Assembly: GCA_009780115.1 (NCBI GenBank)
Contig: WRAQ01000010.1
Location: forward strand, 1 to 64,000
DNA length: 64,000 nt
Direction: 5' to 3'
Source of the DNA: Lachnospiraceae bacterium
Lineage (GTDB): Bacteria; Bacillota; Clostridia; Lachnospirales; Lachnospiraceae
Under the pieces are notes generated by a model, which worked only from the letters and a program-made list of their open reading frames with translations, ran no database searches and had not been told where the DNA came from. A program made the translations under genes and the position numbers. Of this stretch, positions 16,655 through 24,260 are shown in pieces (the first letter of the stretch is position 1; each line of letters starts with the position of its first letter).

Positions 16655-16682
16655 TGATGGAATAACTTTCCATCATATTTTT
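16655..16682 (+). terminator. Terminator after the DJ-1 gene
   Basis: TGATGGAA (16655-16662) and TTCCATCA (16668-16675) form a perfect 8-bp stem with loop TAACT, followed by TATTTTT. Confidence 0.7.
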
Positions 16683-16702
16683 CACCTCTCCGTTTCATAC
16701 TA
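16673..16702 (+). promoter_or_regulatory. Candidate SigG (forespore) promoter of the SASP gene
   Basis: TCATA (16673-16677), an 18-base spacer and CATACTA (16696-16702) resemble the SigG consensus (gHATR, then CATnnTA). It lies 85 bases before the SASP start and partly overlaps the preceding terminator. A SigG promoter is what a SASP gene should have. The assignment rests on this short match only. Confidence 0.4.
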
Positions 16703-16786
16703 TTCATTAGATAGCCAATGGCTTATCTAGCGGGCATTTTGCCCAAATGGAAAATGTATAATGAAAAATTACGGAGGTAAAATAAA

Positions 16787-17089
16787 GTGGCAACGAGTAA
16801 AACTACAAAAACCAAAGCTACCAGCAAAACCGGCAGCAAGGCGACAAGTAAGTCAAGCACTCCTTCGGCCAAGTCATCGACAAAGTCATCAGCTAAGTCG
16901 GGGACATCATCGGCCAAGTCACGTGTTTCTCAGTCAAAATCAGCAATGGAACGTTTCAAAACGGAAGTTGCTTCTGAACTTGGTGTAAATCTGAAAGCCG
17001 GCGGCGATTTGACAGCCAGACAAGCAGGAAAAATCGGCGGTGAAATGGTTCGGAGAATGATTAAGCAACAATCAGATCAGATGAAATAA
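16787..17089 (+). CDS. Alpha/beta-type SASP with a basic histone-H1-like N-terminal tail
   Basis: A 100-residue protein. Its second half matches alpha/beta-type small acid-soluble spore proteins: the GPR protease site KTEVASE, then LGVNLKAGG, LTARQAGKIGGEMVRRMI. These proteins coat spore DNA and are cleaved by GPR at germination. The first about 45 residues are a low-complexity run of Lys, Ser, Thr and Ala (SKTGSKATSKSSTPSAKSS), like the tail of histone H1 or HctB-type proteins, which ordinary 60-70 residue SASPs lack. The start is GTG with GGAGGT 8 bases upstream. It has its own strong terminator and a possible SigG promoter. Confidence 0.85.
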   Translation: MATSKTTKTKATSKTGSKATSKSSTPSAKSSTKSSAKSGTSSAKSRVSQSKSAMERFKTEVASELGVNLKAGGDLTARQAGKIGGEMVRRMIKQQSDQMK

Positions 17090-17125
17090 AGTGAAAGGGA
17101 TACCGGAAGGTATCCCTTTCACTTT
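17088..17125 (+). terminator. Terminator after the SASP gene
   Basis: A perfect 17-bp stem (arms 17088-17104 and 17109-17125) with a GGAA tetraloop lies directly at the stop codon and is followed by an AT-rich stretch. It would also stabilise the transcript end. Confidence 0.88.
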
Positions 17126-17226
17126 ATTTATATATTAGATACCTACGAGTTGCTTAGCGTTTAGCGCTTTCGCAACTCTAAAAAATTCGAAATCCGCCCT
17201 AATCGGGCTTCTTTCTCATTTTTTGC

Positions 17227-17281
17227 GGGTCTCAAAGTCATGTATTATCATGCTAGCATGAAATACATGACCTTTTGACCC
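17227..17281. repeat. 55-bp near-perfect palindrome
   Basis: The centre CATGCTAGCATG is flanked by GTCATGTATT on the left and AATACATGAC on the right, forming a 35-bp dyad at 17237-17271. The outer sequences GGGTC (17227) and GACCC (17281) extend it. It has no T-run, so it is not a simple terminator; it could be a protein-binding site or a mobile palindromic element. Confidence 0.6.
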
Positions 17282-17320
17282 TGGTATCGAAAATTTTTAC
17301 TAGTATTTACCTCATCATTA

Positions 17321-17329
17321 TGATATAAT
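17321..17329 (+). promoter_or_regulatory. Extended -10 promoter of tig
   Basis: TG-A-TATAAT at 17321-17329 is a consensus extended -10 about 72 bases before the trigger factor start. No good -35 is seen at the usual distance. Confidence 0.45.
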
Positions 17330-17400
17330 CATTAATTGATTGCAATACGCGGCAATTTGTTTAGTGTGCGAAGAACGTTGGAAGGAACAGGAATAAGAGA

Positions 17401-18684
17401 ATGAATTTACAAGTAGAAAAATTAGAAAAAAGCATGGCGAAACTGACCATCGAAGTTCCGGCAAGTGAGCTGGAAAAAGCAATTGAAAAAGCTTATCAGA
17501 AAAATAAGGGAAAAATCAGTATTCCCGGCTTTCGTAAAGGCAAAGTCCCGCGCCCGATGATAGAAAAAATGTATGGTAAAGAGATTTTTTATGATGATGC
17601 CGCCAATGAACTGATTCCCGGCGCATATGAAAAAGCCCTTGATGAATGCACCGAAGAGGTTGTTTCTTCACCGAAGATTGAAGTAGTTCGGATTGAAGCC
17701 GGCGAACCCTTTGTTTTTACCGCCGAAGTTGCTTTGAAGCCGGAAATAAAACTTGGCAAGTATAAAGGTGTCAAAGTAGCTAAATCAGATAATAAAGTTA
17801 CTGATGAAGAAATTACCGCTGCAATTGATAAAGAAAGAGAACGGAATGCCCGCAACATCGTTGTAGAAAACCGCGCGGTTAAAGACGGCGATATGACGAT
17901 TCTTGATTTTGAAGGTTTTGTTGACGATGTCCCTTTTCCCGGCGGAAAAGGTGACGATTATGCCTTGACGATTGGTTCCGGCTCTTTTATCCCCGGTTTT
18001 GAAGACCAATTAATCGGTGCCGAAATTGGTAAAGAGTTGGCGGTAAACGTTACTTTCCCGGAAGATTATAATGCGGTAGAGCTTGCCGGAAAAGATGCGG
18101 TATTTAAATGTACAATCAAAGAAATAAAAGAAAAAGAGTTACCCGAGCTTGATGATGAGTTTGCCGCAGAAGTGTCCGAGTTTGAGACTTTGACTGAATA
18201 CAAAGATGATGTCAAGGCAAAACTTATGAAGGATAAAGAAAAGGCTGCCCTTGAAGCCAAAGAAGATGCTGTAATTGAAGCAATTATCAACGACAGTGAT
18301 ATCGAAATCCCTGCGCCGATGCTTGAGACCCAGAAACGTCAAATCGTTGATGAATTTGCCCAAAATATCCGGATGCAAGGTTTAGATATGGAACAATATC
18401 TTCAGTATACCGGGTTGACTGTTCAGACAATGGCCGACCAGATGGCACCGCAGGCGGAAAAAAGAATCCGGACCCGCCTTGTTTTAGAAGCGGTTGTTGC
18501 TGCAGAAAATATTGAAGCAACCGAAGAAGATTTTGAAGAAGAAATCACGAAAATGGCGGAAAATTACCGCATGGAAGTAGATAAAGTTAAAGAAATGATG
18601 AGTGAAAACGGCAAAGTACAGATAATGAAAGACATTGCCGTAAAGAAAGCTGTTGATTTTGTAGTTGCAAGTGCGAAAGCGTGA
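17401..18684 (+). CDS. tig: Trigger factor
   Basis: A 427-residue ribosome-associated chaperone and peptidyl-prolyl isomerase that receives nascent chains. The N-terminal ribosome-binding domain shows the GFRKGKVPRPMIEKMYG signature (about 44-60). The FKBP-like domain follows (about 160-245, DGDMTILDFEGF to FKCTIKEIKEKELPELDDEF), then the helical C-terminal arms. Length is normal. It heads the block tig-clpP-clpX-lon-engB, the usual clostridial order. Its TGA stop lies inside repeat element A1. Confidence 0.97.
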   Translation: MNLQVEKLEKSMAKLTIEVPASELEKAIEKAYQKNKGKISIPGFRKGKVPRPMIEKMYGKEIFYDDAANELIPGAYEKALDECTEEVVSSPKIEVVRIEAGEPFVFTAEVALKPEIKLGKYKGVKVAKSDNKVTDEEITAAIDKERERNARNIVVENRAVKDGDMTILDFEGFVDDVPFPGGKGDDYALTIGSGSFIPGFEDQLIGAEIGKELAVNVTFPEDYNAVELAGKDAVFKCTIKEIKEKELPELDDEFAAEVSEFETLTEYKDDVKAKLMKDKEKAALEAKEDAVIEAIINDSDIEIPAPMLETQKRQIVDEFAQNIRMQGLDMEQYLQYTGLTVQTMADQMAPQAEKRIRTRLVLEAVVAAENIEATEEDFEEEITKMAENYRMEVDKVKEMMSENGKVQIMKDIAVKKAVDFVVASAKA

Positions 18685-18777
18685 AGAGTTTATCTAAGGC
18701 ATCGGACAGAGGTCCGACACCAAAGAAAAACTAGACTTCACGCGGCAAATTTGCGCCTTTCGGCTCAAAGTTTGCAG
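18681..18777 (+). repeat. Structured intergenic repeat A, copy A1
   Basis: Hairpin 1 has an outer stem GTGAAG (18681-18686) with CTTCAC (18736-18741), a middle part AGTTTATCT with AGA-AAACT, and an inner stem ATCGGAC with GTCCGA. Hairpin 2 is GCAAATTTG...CAAAGTTTGC (18744-18775). The outer arm includes the stop codon of tig. The element lies between tig and clpP. Confidence 0.7.
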
Positions 18778-18803
18778 ACTTAGAAAGGTATAGGTTTAAT
18801 AGA

Positions 18804-19394
18804 ATGAGTTTAGTCCCTATCGTAGTAGAACAAACCAGCCGCGGAGAACGTTCTTATGATATTTTCTCCCGTTTACTTAAAGAAAGAATTGTTTTCCTTG
18901 GTGAAGACGTTAATGATGTTACCGCTAGTTTAATCGTGGCGCAAATGCTTTTTCTTGAAGCTGACGACCCGGAAAAAGATATTGAATTTTATATCAATAG
19001 CCCCGGTGGTTCGGTTACGGCCGGAATGGCGATTTTTGATACAATGAATTTCATTAAATGTGATGTTTCGACTATCTGTACCGGAATGGCAGCAAGTATG
19101 GGCGCGTTTTTACTTGCCGGCGGTACCAAAGGCAAACGGATGGCCCTGCCTAACGCCGAAATTATGATTCATCAGCCGCTGGGCGGCGCCCGCGGCCAGG
19201 CGACCGAAATTGAAATTGCTGCGCGTCATATCTTGAAAACAAAAGAAAAAATCAATCGTATTCTTGCGGAACGAACCGGCAAAGACGTTGCAGTTATTGC
19301 CGCTGATACCGACCGTGATAATTGGAAAACGGCAGAAGAAGCGCTTGAATATGGCTTAATTGACAAAATTGTAGTAAGCCGCAAGGAAGGTTAA
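18804..19394 (+). CDS. clpP: ATP-dependent Clp protease proteolytic subunit
   Basis: A 196-residue serine peptidase forming the tetradecameric ClpP barrel. The catalytic triad is visible: Ser98 in GMAASMGAF, His123 in MIHQPLGG and Asp172 in DTDRDNW. It degrades substrates unfolded by ClpX, whose gene starts 1 base after the clpP stop region and is clearly co-transcribed. Length and motifs are standard for Firmicutes. Repeat A1 separates it from tig. Confidence 0.97.
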   Translation: MSLVPIVVEQTSRGERSYDIFSRLLKERIVFLGEDVNDVTASLIVAQMLFLEADDPEKDIEFYINSPGGSVTAGMAIFDTMNFIKCDVSTICTGMAASMGAFLLAGGTKGKRMALPNAEIMIHQPLGGARGQATEIEIAARHILKTKEKINRILAERTGKDVAVIAADTDRDNWKTAEEALEYGLIDKIVVSRKEG

Positions 19395-19395
19395 T

Positions 19396-20658
19396 ATGAA
19401 AAATAACGAAAACGTCAGATGCTCATTTTGCAATAAAAGCGGTGAGCAGGTGCGGAAAATGATATCCGGGCCGGCCGGAGTATTTATTTGCGATGAGTGT
19501 GTGGAAATATGCTCGGATATTGTTGAAGAAGAATGCGAAGAGGCCGTGGCGCCTGAAAGCACCGAGCTGAATATCAATCTCTTGACCCCGATGGAAATCA
19601 AGGGTTTTCTTGATGAGTACGTGATTGGCCAGGAAGAGGCAAAAAAAGTTCTTTCGGTTGCAGTTTATAATCACTATAAACGAATTTTGGCTCCGGCGGA
19701 TGAAGATGATATTGAATTGCAAAAAAGCAATATCATTTTAATCGGCCCGACCGGGTCAGGTAAGACCTATCTTGCGCAAACATTAGCGAAGATTATTAAT
19801 GTCCCTTTTGCGATTGCCGATGCGACGACATTAACCGAAGCCGGATATGTCGGTGAGGACGTGGAAAACATTTTGCTGAAACTGGTGCAAAATGCGGATT
19901 ATGATGTTGAAAATACCTGCCTTGGGATTATTTATATTGATGAAATTGACAAAATAACCAAAAAAAGCGAAAATGTATCGATTACCCGCGATGTTTCCGG
20001 TGAAGGTGTGCAGCAGGCCCTGCTTAAAATTATCGAAGGGACCGTTGCCAGCGTGCCTCCCCAGGGCGGCCGGAAGCACCCCCACCAGGAATTAATTCAA
20101 ATTGATACAACCAATATTCTCTTTATTTGCGGCGGGGCATTTGACGGGTTGGAAAAAATCATTGAAAAACGCCTTAACAAAAACTCAATCGGTTTTAATG
20201 CAACGGTTGCTACCAAAAGCAGTATGGAATTAGGCGATTTATTAAGCGATGTCACTCCGCAGGATTTGGTCAAATTTGGCTTGATACCGGAGTTTGTCGG
20301 CCGGATGCCGATTAATGTCGGCCTTCATGGCCTTGACGAAGAAGCCCTTGTCCGGATTCTTAAGGAGCCAAAAAACGCTTTAATTAAGCAATACAAGAAG
20401 CTTTTTGATTTGGATGAAGTAAAATTGAGCTTTGAGAATGATGCGATTCTTGCGATTGCCGAAAAAGCCGCTGAGCGGAAAACCGGCGCAAGGGGGCTCC
20501 GCTCGATTATGGAAAAAGTACTTATGGATGCAATGTACCGGATTCCTTCTGACGATACGATTTCCGAATGTGTTATCACAAAAGGCGCCATCGACGGCAC
20601 TAGTGAACCGTTGATTATCCACCGGGAAAAAATAGCAAAGACTTATACCTCGGCTTAA
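19396..20658 (+). CDS. clpX: ATP-dependent Clp protease ATP-binding subunit ClpX
   Basis: A 420-residue AAA+ unfoldase that feeds ClpP. An N-terminal zinc-binding domain ([11 protein letters not shown], then CDECVEIC) precedes the AAA+ module with Walker A GPTGSGKT (about 116-123), Walker [10 protein letters not shown] and the [15 protein letters not shown] region ([19 protein letters not shown]). The ClpP-binding loop IGF is present (NSIGFNA). Gene order clpP-clpX-lon is typical. Repeat B1, in reverse orientation, lies between clpX and lon. Confidence 0.97.
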   Translation: MKNNENVRCSFCNKSGEQVRKMISGPAGVFICDECVEICSDIVEEECEEAVAPESTELNINLLTPMEIKGFLDEYVIGQEEAKKVLSVAVYNHYKRILAPADEDDIELQKSNIILIGPTGSGKTYLAQTLAKIINVPFAIADATTLTEAGYVGEDVENILLKLVQNADYDVENTCLGIIYIDEIDKITKKSENVSITRDVSGEGVQQALLKIIEGTVASVPPQGGRKHPHQELIQIDTTNILFICGGAFDGLEKIIEKRLNKNSIGFNATVATKSSMELGDLLSDVTPQDLVKFGLIPEFVGRMPINVGLHGLDEEALVRILKEPKNALIKQYKKLFDLDEVKLSFENDAILAIAEKAAERKTGARGLRSIMEKVLMDAMYRIPSDDTISECVITKGAIDGTSEPLIIHREKIAKTYTSA

Positions 20659-20679
20659 ATTATGATTTGCAGCACTAGT

Positions 20680-20781
20680 CAGGCAAAAAACTCTCCGCCT
20701 CTACGGCCTAATTGAATGTAAGATACAAGTTTCAGCTCGGGAAGAAGGCGGCCTAAGGTGGCTGCGAGTTGTTTTTGCCTG
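20680..20781 (-). repeat. Structured intergenic repeat B, copy B1 (reverse orientation)
   Basis: Terminal inverted repeats CAGGCAAAAA and TTTTTGCCTG bound a 102-bp element. Read on the minus strand it carries the family core ACTCGCAG, CCTTAGGCCGCCTTCTTCCC and TTAGGCCGTAG. The inner pair is GCC with GGC where copy B5 has GTTGC with GCAAC. It lies just before the lon start. Confidence 0.75.
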
Positions 20782-20799
20782 CCCTGTGAAGGAATACCA

Positions 20800-23229
20800 A
20801 TGTTTAACAAAATAAAAGAACAAATGATGCCGGCGGTTGCCCTTAAAGGGATAACTGTCCTGCCCGGGACTATCATTCACTTTGATATCAACCGGCCTAA
20901 ATCCGTGCTGGCAATCGAAAAGGCTATGACCTTAGAACAGCGCATTTTTCTTGTTGTCCAAAAAGATGACGAATCAGCATACCCCGGATTTGCGATGTTG
21001 AATAATATCGGGACAATTGCGATTATCAGGCAGGTAACGAAATTGCCGGGTAAAGTAATTAGGATTTTGGTCGAAGGGATTAACCGTGCCTTTCTTATGG
21101 CGGTTGATGAAGGGAACCCGGACTATCTTTCTGCTGAAATTCAAAAAATTGAAGATATAAAAGATATTGATGAAATAACTGAAGAAGCGATGCTGCGCCA
21201 TACCCGTGAACTATTGGAACAGTACGGTTCTTTTACCCCCCGTTTCGGCGGGGGCAATACCATTGACCGCTATAATCATATCAACCGGCTTGGCGAATAT
21301 ATTGACCGCACCGGAATGAATATACCGATTGGCAATGAAAACAAACAAAAGCTTCTCGAAGCAATTCGCATAAGAGAGCGTTATGAAATATTTTCCGATA
21401 TTTTGATTAATGAGATTGAAGTCCTGCAAGTTAAGGGTGAGCTTGCGACAAAAATCAAAGCTAAAGTTGATAAAAATCAACGTGATTATCTATTGCGTGA
21501 GCAAATGCACGTCATTCGTGAAGAACTTGGTGACAATGATTCATTCTCTGAAGCGGACCAGTTTACTAAAGCGATGGAAGAACTTGATGCTGACCAGGAA
21601 GTAAAGGACAAGCTGAAAAAAGAAATCAAGCGCTTCAAAAGCCTTAACGCTTCAAGCTCGGAAAGCGCGGTTGAACGGGCTTATATCGAAACAATTTTGG
21701 AGCTGCCATGGAATAAAGTTTCGCTTGACAGTATTGATTTGGCTAATGCCGAAGAAGTTTTGAACCGCGACCATTATGGCCTAAAACAAGTTAAAGAGCG
21801 GATTTTGGAATTTCTGGCCGTCCGGCTCCTTTCGGCTCAAAGCGGCAATGCTGAAAGTCCGGTTATCTGCCTGGTTGGCCCCCCCGGGACCGGCAAAACT
21901 TCAATTGCAAGAAGTATCGCGGAAGCCCTTGGCCGCAAATATGTCCGGATTTCTCTTGGTGGTGTCCGTGATGAGGCGGAAATCCGCGGCCACCGTAAGA
22001 CCTATGTCGGGGCAATGCCCGGCCGGATTGCGGCCGGCCTTAAGCAAGCCGGTGTTGCGAATCCCCTGCTGCTGCTCGATGAAATAGACAAAGTCAGCAA
22101 TGATTATAAGGGTGATACTTTTTCGGCTCTTTTAGAAGTGCTTGACAGTGAGCAAAATATCCGTTTCCGTGACCATTATATTGAGATTCCCATCAACCTT
22201 GCCCCGGTGATGTTTATTTGCACCGCCAATACCACCACAACTATTCCCCGGCCGCTTCTTGACCGGATGGAAATCATCGAAGTAAATAGCTATACCGCAA
22301 ATGAAAAATATCATATCGCCAAAGAACATTTACTTAAAAAGCAGTTTGCCAAAAATGGAATAACACCTGTTATGTTATCGATTGAGGATGAAGCGCTTAA
22401 GAAAATCATCTCGGGTTATACTAAAGAAGCGGGCGTTCGTGAGTTGGAGCGGAAAATCCGCCAGATTTGCCGGAAAGCTGCCCGCGAAATTATGGCACGC
22501 CAGCAGGAAAACAAGCGACTGCAAAGCAGTCATTTGTGTTCACCTGACGTGACAGCGATAGAGCAAAGCTCTAAAGATAAGTGTAGCGAATCACATCACA
22601 ATTGCATAATTATATCTTGTGAAAAACTTGAAGAATATCTAAAAAAACCAAAGTATACCCAGGAAAAAGCCCGCGACCTAAATGAAGTTGGGGTGGTAAG
22701 GGGCCTTGCCTGGACTAGTGTCGGCGGTGATACCTTGGAAATTGAGGTCAACGTTATGCCCGGTAAAGGCGAAGTTGACTTAACCGGTCAGATGGGTGAT
22801 ATCATGAAAGAATCAGCCCGGGCGGCCTTAAGTTATGTCCGTTCAGTTTCCGGGCGTTACAAACTGTCTGATGAATTATTTCAAAAGCATGACTTCCATA
22901 TTCATATTCCGGAAGGGGCAGTCCCCAAAGACGGCCCTTCGGCCGGCATCACTATGGCTTGCGCTCTGCTTTCGGCGGTCACCTTGATCCCGGTCCGGTC
23001 TGATGTAGCAATGACCGGTGAAGTCACTCTAAGAGGCCGTGTCCTGCCAATTGGCGGGCTTAAGGAAAAACTTTTGGCCGCGAAGATGGCCGATATATTG
23101 ACTGTGCTGGTACCATTAGAAAATAAAAAAGACATCCGCGAAATCGACGACGAGATTAAAGAAGGTTTAGATATCAAATATGTTGAAGCGATGGAAGAGG
23201 TGTTAAAATATGCGCTGGCAGAAGTATGA
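20800..23229 (+). CDS. lon: ATP-dependent protease Lon
   Basis: An 809-residue cytosolic AAA+ protease. In order: N-terminal substrate-binding domain (ALKGITVLPG), coiled region, AAA+ module with Walker A GPPGTGKT and LLLDEIDK, and a C-terminal Ser-Lys protease domain with Ser in KDGPSAGIT and Lys in LPIGGLKEKLLAA. The start chosen is the ATG at 20800 with AAGGA upstream; a GTG at 20758 is in frame but lies in repeat B1. Residues of about 570-604 are a Ser/Cys/His-rich insert encoded by three small DNA hairpins, absent from typical Lon. The TGA stop lies in repeat A2. Confidence 0.96.
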   Translation: MFNKIKEQMMPAVALKGITVLPGTIIHFDINRPKSVLAIEKAMTLEQRIFLVVQKDDESAYPGFAMLNNIGTIAIIRQVTKLPGKVIRILVEGINRAFLMAVDEGNPDYLSAEIQKIEDIKDIDEITEEAMLRHTRELLEQYGSFTPRFGGGNTIDRYNHINRLGEYIDRTGMNIPIGNENKQKLLEAIRIRERYEIFSDILINEIEVLQVKGELATKIKAKVDKNQRDYLLREQMHVIREELGDNDSFSEADQFTKAMEELDADQEVKDKLKKEIKRFKSLNASSSESAVERAYIETILELPWNKVSLDSIDLANAEEVLNRDHYGLKQVKERILEFLAVRLLSAQSGNAESPVICLVGPPGTGKTSIARSIAEALGRKYVRISLGGVRDEAEIRGHRKTYVGAMPGRIAAGLKQAGVANPLLLLDEIDKVSNDYKGDTFSALLEVLDSEQNIRFRDHYIEIPINLAPVMFICTANTTTTIPRPLLDRMEIIEVNSYTANEKYHIAKEHLLKKQFAKNGITPVMLSIEDEALKKIISGYTKEAGVRELERKIRQICRKAAREIMARQQENKRLQSSHLCSPDVTAIEQSSKDKCSESHHNCIIISCEKLEEYLKKPKYTQEKARDLNEVGVVRGLAWTSVGGDTLEIEVNVMPGKGEVDLTGQMGDIMKESARAALSYVRSVSGRYKLSDELFQKHDFHIHIPEGAVPKDGPSAGITMACALLSAVTLIPVRSDVAMTGEVTLRGRVLPIGGLKEKLLAAKMADILTVLVPLENKKDIREIDDEIKEGLDIKYVEAMEEVLKYALAEV
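22517..22601 (+). repeat. In-frame palindromic insert within lon
   Basis: Three hairpins are packed in 85 bp: GACTGC-AAA-GCAGTC (22517-22531), TCAC-CTGAC-GTGA (22540-22552) and TAGAGC-AAA-GCTCTA (22559-22573), enclosed by TTGTG (22534) and CACAA (22597). It encodes a Ser/His/Cys-rich stretch between the AAA+ and protease domains of Lon. The length keeps the frame open. Confidence 0.5.
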
Positions 23230-23319
23230 AGAGTTTATCTAAGGTGTCGGGCATTGGCCCGAAACCAAAGATGAACTAAAACTTCATACGGCAAATTTGG
23301 CCTATGGCCAAAGTTTGCA
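23225..23319 (+). repeat. Structured intergenic repeat A, copy A2
   Basis: The outer stem TATGAAG (23225-23231) pairs with CTTCATA (23282-23288) and includes the lon stop codon. The middle part is AGTTTATCT with AGATGAACT, the inner stem TCGGGC with GCCCGA. Hairpin 2 is GCAAATTTGGCC with GGCCAAAGTTTGC (23291-23318). The first bases of the outer arms differ from A1 (GTGAAG/CTTCAC) with pairing kept. Confidence 0.75.
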
Positions 23320-23345
23320 GGATATTTGCAGAAATAGAGGTTATC

Positions 23346-23939
23346 ATGATAATTAAAACCGCCGCCCTTGAAACGGTTTGCGGCATTACCAGCAAACTAC
23401 CGGATAATGAACTTGTAGAATTTGCTTTTGCGGGAAAGAGTAACGTTGGCAAATCCACCCTGATTAACGGCTTGATGAACCGCAAATCCTTAGCCCGGAC
23501 CAGTGCAAGCCCCGGTAAAACCCAGACCATCAATTATTATAATATTAATGACCAACTATATTTCGTTGACCTGCCCGGCTACGGATATACAAAAGCAAAT
23601 GTTGAAACCAAAGCTAAATGGGGCAAAATGGTCGATAACTACCTTAATAATTCGCAGAAACTAAACGCCGTCTTCTTATTAGTAGATATCCGCCATAAAC
23701 CATCAGAAAATGATATACAGATGTGTGAATGGATAACTTTAAGCGGCAACCCCCCAATTATTATTGCCACAAAAGCGGATAAAGTAAAACGAAGCCAAAT
23801 AAGCAAACACCTTAATATCATCCGCACCGCCTTAAACCTTGAACGGGAAATCCCCATCATCCCTTACTCCGCCCATACCAAACAAGGCCGCGAGGAAATC
23901 TACGAGATACTGGGAAGTTATATAGATGTTGATAGTTAG
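23346..23939 (+). CDS. engB: Ribosome biogenesis GTP-binding protein YsxC/EngB
   Basis: A 197-residue GTPase needed for late 50S ribosome assembly. G1 GKSNVGKST (about 28-36), G3 DLPGYGY (about 76-82) and G4 TKADK are visible. The start is set at the ATG at 23346 (MIIKTAALE) because an AGAGG site precedes it; the upstream in-frame extension is made of repeat A2 sequence. It follows lon, the standard Firmicutes order. Confidence 0.95.
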   Translation: MIIKTAALETVCGITSKLPDNELVEFAFAGKSNVGKSTLINGLMNRKSLARTSASPGKTQTINYYNINDQLYFVDLPGYGYTKANVETKAKWGKMVDNYLNNSQKLNAVFLLVDIRHKPSENDIQMCEWITLSGNPPIIIATKADKVKRSQISKHLNIIRTALNLEREIPIIPYSAHTKQGREEIYEILGSYIDVDS

Positions 23940-23960
23940 CTTTGTCGCGAATGAGAACGC

Positions 23961-24070
23961 AAGGAGGGCAAAAACATTTCGCAGCCGCCTTAGGTCGCCT
24001 TCTTCCCGAGAGAAAGAGTTCATTAGAACCAATTAGACCATAGCGGCGGAGAAAGTTTATTGTCCGACTT
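23961..24070 (+). repeat. Structured intergenic repeat B, copy B2
   Basis: The core reads CGCAGCCGCCTTAGGTCGCC on the left and TTAGACCATAGCGGCGG on the right. GCCGC pairs with GCGGC and GGTC with GACC, whereas copy B5 has GTTGC/GCAAC and GGCC/GGCC. Both arms have changed together. Confidence 0.7.
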
Positions 24071-24246
24071 GCTTATATACACTTTAGTAGTAGCAACGAA
24101 GAGTGTTTATTGACTGACTTGCTCATAAATATTTAGTAATAGCAATGAAGAAAGTTTATTGTCCGACTTGCTTATATACACTTTAGTAGTAGCAACGAAG
24201 AGTGTTTATTGACTGACTTGCTCATAGATATTTAGTAATAGCAACG
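24049..24246 (+). repeat. Tandem array of four about 49-bp units (two 99-bp dimers)
   Basis: Units begin GAAG-A-(A/G)GTTTATTG and end TAGCAA(C/T), at about 24049, 24099, 24148 and 24198. Units 1 and 3 are nearly identical, as are 2 and 4, so a dimer was duplicated recently. Each unit resembles the right end of repeat B. Confidence 0.8.
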
Positions 24247-24260
24247 GAAAGGAGCAACCC

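Larger units (their letters stand above)
17126..17400. other. Intergenic region between the SASP and trigger factor genes
   Basis: A gene-free stretch of about 275 bases. It contains a long palindrome (17227-17281) and an extended -10 promoter (17321-17329). I see no small gene, tRNA or riboswitch core in it. Confidence 0.5.
23940..24260. other. Gene-free region of 321 bp filled with repeats
   Basis: Between engB and the YtvI-like gene there is no plausible coding sequence. The first third is a copy of repeat B. The rest is a four-unit tandem array derived from the 3' part of that repeat. It ends with an AAGGAG ribosome site for the next gene. Confidence 0.7.

Noticed and set aside
20758-20799. 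Longer lon product starting at GTG
   Set aside because: The extension is encoded by the right end of repeat B1 and lacks a ribosome site; the ATG at 20800 has one and fits Lon N-termini.
23304-23345. Longer EngB product
   Set aside because: The extra 14 codons are repeat A2 sequence, and the ATG at 23346 matches the family start.
24049-24246. CRISPR-like array of regularly spaced repeats
   Set aside because: The units are contiguous with no unique spacers, no cas genes are nearby, and the units derive from repeat B.
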